Source of the DNA: B1 sp044370475
GTDB taxonomy: Bacteria > Bacteroidota > Bacteroidia > UKL13-3
Direction: 5' to 3'
DNA length: 64,000 nt
Assembly (NCBI GenBank): GCA_044370475.1
Contig: JBILVK010000006.1
Coordinates: forward strand, 1 to 64,000
In this document: positions 59,405 through 64,000 of the stretch, one piece after another
Layout of the letters: every line of letters starts with the position of its first letter
Position numbering within the stretch: the first letter of the stretch is position 1
Translations under genes and position numbers: made by a program
The notes under the pieces: generated by a model
Told to the model about the DNA's origin: nothing
Database searches by the model: none
The model's input: the letters and a program-made list of their open reading frames with translations, nothing else

Positions 59405-61390
59405 ATGCACGATCTTAATTCGTTAACAGACATGCTCGTTTCAGAGCTAAAAGACATTGCTAAAAGTTATAGCATTTCTACCACAGGACATGATAAACAA
59501 GGGTTAATAAACGCGATATTGGAAAATCAAAATGACAAGGCACATAAATTGGCCGAAGAAGGAGATGTAACTCCCAAAAAGAGAGGTAGACCTCGTGTAA
59601 CTAAGGCTGCCGACGTAGAAGCAACAGCGGTTCCTGTTGAAATTAAATCGAAAGTAGTGGCTCCTATTTCTACTCCTCCTGTTGCTACTCCTACTGTTGA
59701 ATCTATTCCAGAAAAAGTAGTTGAAGCTAATCCAGTAGTGGTTACAGAAGTGGTTGATAATGCACCAGCATCTGTGCCAAGTGGAGATAGGCCTATTCCA
59801 GTTAGGAACAACGATAGAAAAGATAAATGGCGTAACGACCGCAATGATAAAAACGACCGAAACGACAGAGCAGACAGAAATGACCGCGCTGAAAGGAACG
59901 ACAGAGGTGGTGAGCGCGTAGATAATAGAAATCAAAATAGACAGCCAAGGACCGAGAATGGGAATAATAATCCAAACGGAAATAACAATCCAGGAGGAAA
60001 TAATTACCCAAATACCAGCAACAATCCTAATACCAATAGTGGTGGAAACACCCCTAGCGGCAATAACAACTCTGGGGGAAATAATAACCCAAATACCAGC
60101 AACAACCCTAATACCAATAATGCTGGAAACTCCAACATGGGCAATAACAACCCAGGAGGAAATAGTAATACCAACAGCAACCCAAATGCCAACAATGGTG
60201 GAAACAGCAATGGCGGAAATGGCAATGGTGGAAACGGATACAACGAAAGACAAGATAAAAATAGCTACCAAGAACTAGAGGCATTAGTTAGCTCTGAAGG
60301 AGTATTGGAAATGATGTCGGATGGATACGGATTCTTACGTTCTTCTGATTATAATTATATGCCCTCTCCAGATGATATTTATGTATCGCCTAGTCAGATT
60401 AAATTATTTGGACTAAAAACAGGAGATACTTGTTTTGGAACGGTAAGACCACCAAAAGAAGGTGAAAAATATTTTGCTTTAGTAAAAGTGGAGTCAATTA
60501 ATGGTAGAATTCCTTCTGAAGTGCGCGACCGTGTGGCCTTTGAACATTTAACGCCGCTATTTCCTGATGAAAAGTTAAGATTGGCAGATAATTCTACTAC
60601 CTATTCAACACGTATCATTGATTTGTTAGCACCAATTGGTAAAGGACAACGCGGACTTATTGTTGCACAACCTAAAACGGGTAAAACAATCTTGTTAAAG
60701 GACATTGCAAATGCCATTGCAAAAAATCATCCTGAAGTTTACTTATTGATTTTATTGATAGATGAGCGTCCGGAAGAGGTTACAGATATGCAACGCAGTG
60801 TGCGCGCTGAAGTAGTAGCATCTACCTTTGATGAGCCTGCAGAAAAGCATGTAAAGCTTGCCAATATTGTATTAGAGAAAGCGAAACGCTTGGTAGAATG
60901 CGGACATGATGTGGTTATTTTATTGGATTCTATTACCCGTATGGCTAGGGCATTTAATACTGCACAACCTGCATCGGGTAAAATATTATCTGGTGGTGTG
61001 GATGCAAATGCTTTACACAAACCAAAACGCTTTTTTGGAGCTGCGCGTAAGATAGAAGATGGTGGTTCATTAACCATTATTGCAACAGCGCTTACCGAAA
61101 CAGGTTCTAAAATGGATGAGGTAATTTTTGAAGAGTTTAAAGGTACAGGTAACATGGAATTGCAATTGGATAGAAAGCTTGCAAACAAGCGTATTTTCCC
61201 TGCTATTGACATTGTATCATCAAGTACAAGAAGAGATGATTTATTGCTTGAGAAAACTGCTTTACAACGTATTTGGGTACTAAGAAATCACTTAGCAGAT
61301 ATGAATCCAGAAGAAGCCATGGACGTCATGTTAAAGAATATGCGTTCTACAAAAAGTAATGAAGAATTTCTTGCTTCCATGAATGGCTAA
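59405..61390 (+). CDS. rho: transcription termination factor Rho with disordered N/G-rich insertion
   Basis: 661 aa against about 420 in E. coli. The order is an N-terminal Rho_N SAP-like helix domain (1-45), then a Pro/Val/Lys linker with an AT-hook-like PKKRGRPR (about 58-66), then an Arg/Asp/Asn-rich stretch (NDRNDKNDRNDRADR), then an Asn/Gly/Pro-rich run (about 178-285). The RNA-binding cold-shock-like domain (VSSEGVLEMMSDGYGFLRSSDYNY) and the ATPase with P-loop AQPKTGKTILLKD, LLIDERPEEVTDM and Q-loop ASGKILSGGVDANALHKPKRFFGAARK follow. Core residues are intact, so it should be an active helicase. Long insertions of this kind in Bacteroidota Rho are known. Confidence 0.95.
   Translation: MHDLNSLTDMLVSELKDIAKSYSISTTGHDKQGLINAILENQNDKAHKLAEEGDVTPKKRGRPRVTKAADVEATAVPVEIKSKVVAPISTPPVATPTVESIPEKVVEANPVVVTEVVDNAPASVPSGDRPIPVRNNDRKDKWRNDRNDKNDRNDRADRNDRAERNDRGGERVDNRNQNRQPRTENGNNNPNGNNNPGGNNYPNTSNNPNTNSGGNTPSGNNNSGGNNNPNTSNNPNTNNAGNSNMGNNNPGGNSNTNSNPNANNGGNSNGGNGNGGNGYNERQDKNSYQELEALVSSEGVLEMMSDGYGFLRSSDYNYMPSPDDIYVSPSQIKLFGLKTGDTCFGTVRPPKEGEKYFALVKVESINGRIPSEVRDRVAFEHLTPLFPDEKLRLADNSTTYSTRIIDLLAPIGKGQRGLIVAQPKTGKTILLKDIANAIAKNHPEVYLLILLIDERPEEVTDMQRSVRAEVVASTFDEPAEKHVKLANIVLEKAKRLVECGHDVVILLDSITRMARAFNTAQPASGKILSGGVDANALHKPKRFFGAARKIEDGGSLTIIATALTETGSKMDEVIFEEFKGTGNMELQLDRKLANKRIFPAIDIVSSSTRRDDLLLEKTALQRIWVLRNHLADMNPEEAMDVMLKNMRSTKSNEEFLASMNG
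59996..60130 (+). repeat. 81-bp-period imperfect direct repeat inside rho
   Basis: A 54-bp unit at 59996-60049 recurs at 60077-60130 with a few base differences (core ACCCAAATACCAGCAACAA). Flanking DNA is also built from GGAAAYAAY and AAYAACAA words. It encodes the Asn/Gly-rich insertion and looks like recent internal duplication in the disordered region. Confidence 0.8.
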
Positions 61391-61407
61391 AGAGTATTAA
61401 TTAGCAT

Positions 61408-61447
61408 AAAAAAAAGCCCCTAAGCGATAAACTTAGGGGCTTTTTTT
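61408..61447. terminator. bidirectional intrinsic terminator
   Basis: Arms GCCCCTAAG (61416-61424) and CTTAGGGGC (61432-61440) enclose a 7-nt loop, with eight A residues before and seven T residues after. It lies between rho and the convergent sugar-transporter gene. Confidence 0.9.
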
Positions 61448-61519
61448 ATGTAGGCTAGGTAGCGATTTTAACTCTCCAGATAAAGACTACAATTTAAAGG
61501 CACAAGTAAAAGGCTAAAC

Positions 61520-62959
61520 CTAGTGACCACCACTTAACTTTTTATCAAAACTAATACCTTGTGATTTTAAAATACCACTCACCTTCCAGGCATAAAACGC
61601 CAAATAGGCAAAACACAAAACACCTACTATATAACTATACTGAATATTATTAATTTCATCTGCTACAAAACCTTGAAGCCAACTCACAATACCACCACCC
61701 ATAATCATCATAATTAAAAAGCTACTTCCTTGACTCGTGTGTTTTCCCAATCCGCTTATTGCCAATGTAAAAATACAAGGCCAAAGGGTACTGCAAAACA
61801 ATCCTACGCTGGTAAAAGCATATACACTGGTCATGCCAGAGCTTGTCATACCTACCAATAATGCAACTATACCTAACACAGAAAAGATAAGCAACATTCT
61901 TGCTGGATTTCCTTTACTGGCTATATCCGCAGCAATAAGTACCAAAATAATTAAGGCATAAATATAAAATGGACTTAAATCATGATTGGCCACCGCATTC
62001 ACAAATAGGAAAACAGCAAAGGCAATATAAGGCGCAATAAACCGCAATATTTTTTGTGTACTCATATTATCTGTAAATGCTTCTACTGCACCTGTCCACC
62101 TACCAATCATTAAACTAGCCCAATACAAAGAAATATAAGGCGCAATATCCTTAGTTAAGAAACCTAAGTTCTTTTCCATATAAGCAGGTAAATTACTAGC
62201 AGTAGAAACTTCAACTCCTACATAAACAAATATGGCAATCATACCTAAAATCAACTGGGGATATTTAAGAGCAGAGCTTCTTCCCATGCTTACATCATTG
62301 GTTTCTTCTACAATAGCTTTTGGCCTATCTGGCAAAGATGAAAATTTCAATAATATTGCCACCAATAAAAAAGCCAAACCCAAAACCAAATAAGGAATTT
62401 TAACAGACTCTATACTCATAGAAGAGCTGGCATTGCTGGCCGAACCAAAAATAGCAAAGCTCACAATTAAGGGTCCAATGGTGGTTCCTAAGTTGTTAAT
62501 TCCACCTGCTAAGGTTAACCTTTGTGACCCTGTTTCTATAGGACCTAAGGCAATGGCCAAAGGATTGGCTACCGTTTGCTGCAATGAAAATCCCAATGCT
62601 ACGATAAATAAGCCCGATAACATTAATTGGAAAGAACCCAAATTGGCAGCAGGGTAAAACAACAAGGTACCAAGGGCCGAAATTAACAATCCCAAAGCCA
62701 AACCATTTTTATACCCAATTTTATTTACCAAATCTTGCTTAATTAACAAAGAAATTCCCATATAAATGAGTGACCCAACTGTATAGGCGATATAAAAAGC
62801 CAAGGATACAAGCTGACTTTCGCCCTGAGAAAGGTTAAAGGTTTGTTTAAATACAGGAATTAAAATATCGTTGCTTGCGGCAACAAATCCCCAGAAAAAA
62901 AACACGATTACCAAAGGAATAAATTGACCCCAATTGGTTTTTTCAGATTCTACATGCAT
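61520..62959 (-). CDS. FucP/GluP-type MFS sugar:proton symporter
   Basis: 479 aa with about twelve membrane helices. The first helix region FIPLVIVFFFWGFVAASNDILIPVFKQTFNLSQGES and the QQTVANPLAIALGP...QRLTLAGGINNLGTTIGPLI segment are hallmarks of the FucP/glucose-galactose transporter branch, which in this phylum carries glucose, galactose or fucose. SNDILIPVFK supplies the conserved Asn/Asp region used for proton and sugar coupling. It is transcribed alone. No sugar-catabolism gene is adjacent, so the substrate is not resolved. Confidence 0.9.
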   Translation of the reverse strand: MHVESEKTNWGQFIPLVIVFFFWGFVAASNDILIPVFKQTFNLSQGESQLVSLAFYIAYTVGSLIYMGISLLIKQDLVNKIGYKNGLALGLLISALGTLLFYPAANLGSFQLMLSGLFIVALGFSLQQTVANPLAIALGPIETGSQRLTLAGGINNLGTTIGPLIVSFAIFGSASNASSSMSIESVKIPYLVLGLAFLLVAILLKFSSLPDRPKAIVEETNDVSMGRSSALKYPQLILGMIAIFVYVGVEVSTASNLPAYMEKNLGFLTKDIAPYISLYWASLMIGRWTGAVEAFTDNMSTQKILRFIAPYIAFAVFLFVNAVANHDLSPFYIYALIILVLIAADIASKGNPARMLLIFSVLGIVALLVGMTSSGMTSVYAFTSVGLFCSTLWPCIFTLAISGLGKHTSQGSSFLIMMIMGGGIVSWLQGFVADEINNIQYSYIVGVLCFAYLAFYAWKVSGILKSQGISFDKKLSGGH

Positions 62960-63097
62960 ATACAGATATTTATAGTTTATTTTAGTAATCGCATATTAGA
63001 CTTTTCTTCGATATTTTTAAAATATTAAATTGCAATAAAAATAAACTTAAAATGTAACATCAAGGTATTAATCATTTTTTTAGTTGAAATTGAATGC

Positions 63098-63105
63098 TAT
63101 TTTTG
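63098..63105 (+). promoter_or_regulatory. -7 promoter element for the universal stress gene
   Basis: TATTTTTG matches TAnnTTTG, giving a leader of about 55-60 nt before the ATG at 63168. The -33 element is not clear. Confidence 0.5.
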
Positions 63106-63167
63106 AGTTGTGGTTAATATTTAGCTTACATTCCCCCTTTAAATTGGTCATTTTAAATTAAAAGATT

Positions 63168-63995
63168 ATGATATCAAAGATTGTTGTTCCAACAGATTTT
63201 TCCTTACCTGCTGAACAAGCCTTACAGTATGCCATTTCATTAGCCAAAAGGCTAAAGGCAGAATTGTGCATTCTTCACGTAAACCAAGTTGCTATGGTAG
63301 ATTCAACCATGCCTGCAGAAACATACCAAATGTTTGTGAAGGAAATTGAGGATCAAACAGCCATTCAATTTGAAACCCTTGAAAAAGAAATTTTAAAGGG
63401 CACTGAGTTAACCTACTCTTTGCACAGCAAATATGGTTTTGTAGCAGAAGAAATATGCGACTTTGCAGAGGCGCAAGAAGCAGATATGATTGTACTTGGT
63501 ACCACAGGTGCCAGCGGTGCAGCGGAAGTTCTATTTGGAAGCAATGCAGCTTCTGTTGTTTCAAAATCCTTGGTACCTGTTTTGGTTATTCCACGCAATT
63601 CAACATTCAAAAACTTTACACGCATTGTTTACGCCACAGATTATAATGAACCAGAATTTCCATCTATGCTTAGGCTCATATATTTTGTAGAACAATTTGA
63701 TTGCCGCTTAGATGTAGTGCATGTTAAATCGGATGCGGATAAATACTTCAATGCAGAAAACAATTTCTTTAAGAAAAACAAAGAACAGATTTCTTATCCC
63801 AACATCCATTTTGTAGAACTCGAAAAAGGCGATGTATTGCAAAGCATCAACAATTACGTAGAAACAGAACATGTAGACTTACTTGTAATGGCTAAGCATA
63901 ACCGCAATTTCTTTGACAGGTTATTTCACCGCAGCCTAAGCAAAAAAATGGCCTTCCATACCCAAATTCCATTATTGGTGTTAGTGAAGAACTAA
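63168..63995 (+). CDS. tandem-domain universal stress protein
   Basis: 275 aa composed of two UspA domains. The first (1-145) begins KIVVPTDFSLPAEQALQYA and ends with the nucleotide-binding GTTGASGAAEVLFGSNAASVVSKSLVPVLVIP. The second starts FTRIVYATDYNE and ends DRLFHRSLSKKMAFHTQIPLLVLV, without the Gly-rich loop. Only the first domain therefore keeps the typical ATP site. Cytoplasmic and probably stress- or starvation-induced, by family. The stop lies 5 bases before the window end, so its terminator is outside. Confidence 0.9.
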   Translation: MISKIVVPTDFSLPAEQALQYAISLAKRLKAELCILHVNQVAMVDSTMPAETYQMFVKEIEDQTAIQFETLEKEILKGTELTYSLHSKYGFVAEEICDFAEAQEADMIVLGTTGASGAAEVLFGSNAASVVSKSLVPVLVIPRNSTFKNFTRIVYATDYNEPEFPSMLRLIYFVEQFDCRLDVVHVKSDADKYFNAENNFFKKNKEQISYPNIHFVELEKGDVLQSINNYVETEHVDLLVMAKHNRNFFDRLFHRSLSKKMAFHTQIPLLVLVKN

Positions 63996-64000
63996 AAAAA

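Noticed and set aside
59504..60271. 255-aa minus-strand open frame, rich in Ile, Val and Ser
   Set aside because: It is the antisense of the repetitive Asn/Gly region of rho. The low-complexity DNA keeps several frames open on both strands, and rho core domains prove the plus frame.
1..64000. tRNA, rRNA, insertion sequences, prophage or integrase
   Set aside because: I looked for these and saw no cloverleaf candidates, no rRNA-like GC-rich blocks and no transposase or integrase motifs in the translations.

Overview
This is a 64 kb stretch of an AT-rich Bacteroidota chromosome (order not decidable from this window). The signs are type IX secretion (T9SS) C-terminal sorting domains on several exported proteins, large TonB-dependent receptors, a PorV/PorQ-family protein, HmuY-family proteins, a fused alpha/beta E1 dehydrogenase, Rho with an Asn/Gly-rich insertion, and promoters of the Bacteroidetes TAnnTTTG type. 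I see no phage, transposase, integrase, tRNA, rRNA or CRISPR array. The window looks like ordinary chromosome with some accessory envelope loci.

Layout. 1-509: 3' end of a T9SS-exported PKD protein. 674-5175 (minus): a probable heme-uptake cassette, a TonB receptor between two HmuY-family proteins, one T9SS-sorted and one a lipoprotein. 5352-6944: amino-acid permease. 7036-11084 (minus): esterase, then an overlapping cluster of flippase-like protein, glycosyltransferase, small protein and RecO. 11147-12624: ruvC, HIT protein, greA. 12716-21539 (minus): large TonB receptor, 1277-aa secreted protein and PorV/Q-family protein. 21651-24787 (minus): rsmA, mgtE, a 2-hydroxyacid dehydrogenase. 24895-27786: small Cys/His secreted protein, leucyl aminopeptidase, pdxA. 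27913-32615: DUF177-rpmF-plsX-fabH, then a terminator and a new promoter, then accB-accC. 32674-36609 (minus): AsmA/DUF748 protein and a T9SS esterase. 36664-38570: redoxin plus heme/copper-monooxygenase-like lipoprotein. 38571-38868: GC-richer repeat island. 38869-44984: bacilliredoxin, ahcY, thioredoxin-like protein, hydrolase, DinB/DUF1572 protein, E1 dehydrogenase. 44987-47029 (minus): OmpA-family protein. 47309-53838: five-gene envelope operon with three paralogous beta-barrel-like proteins and two DUF3857/transglutaminase-like proteins. 53922-59277: lipoproteins, hydrolases, DUF1456 protein, photolyase. 59405-63995: rho, FucP-type sugar transporter, universal stress protein.

The strongest leads for something undescribed are: (a) the five-gene operon at 47309-53838, with its own promoter and terminator, three tandem paralogues and an active-looking plus an inactive-looking transglutaminase-fold protein; (b) a 10-bp quasi-palindromic word, GGTTCAGACC and close relatives, that recurs in different genes, on both strands and in different reading frames; (c) the repeat island at 38574-38860, with two oppositely oriented REP-like palindromes carrying GTAA/GTAG feet; (d) the redoxin plus cytochrome/copper-monooxygenase pair; and (e) the HmuY-TonB receptor-HmuY cassette. 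All family assignments are by reading translations and recalling motifs. No database search was run, and motif counts were made by eye.
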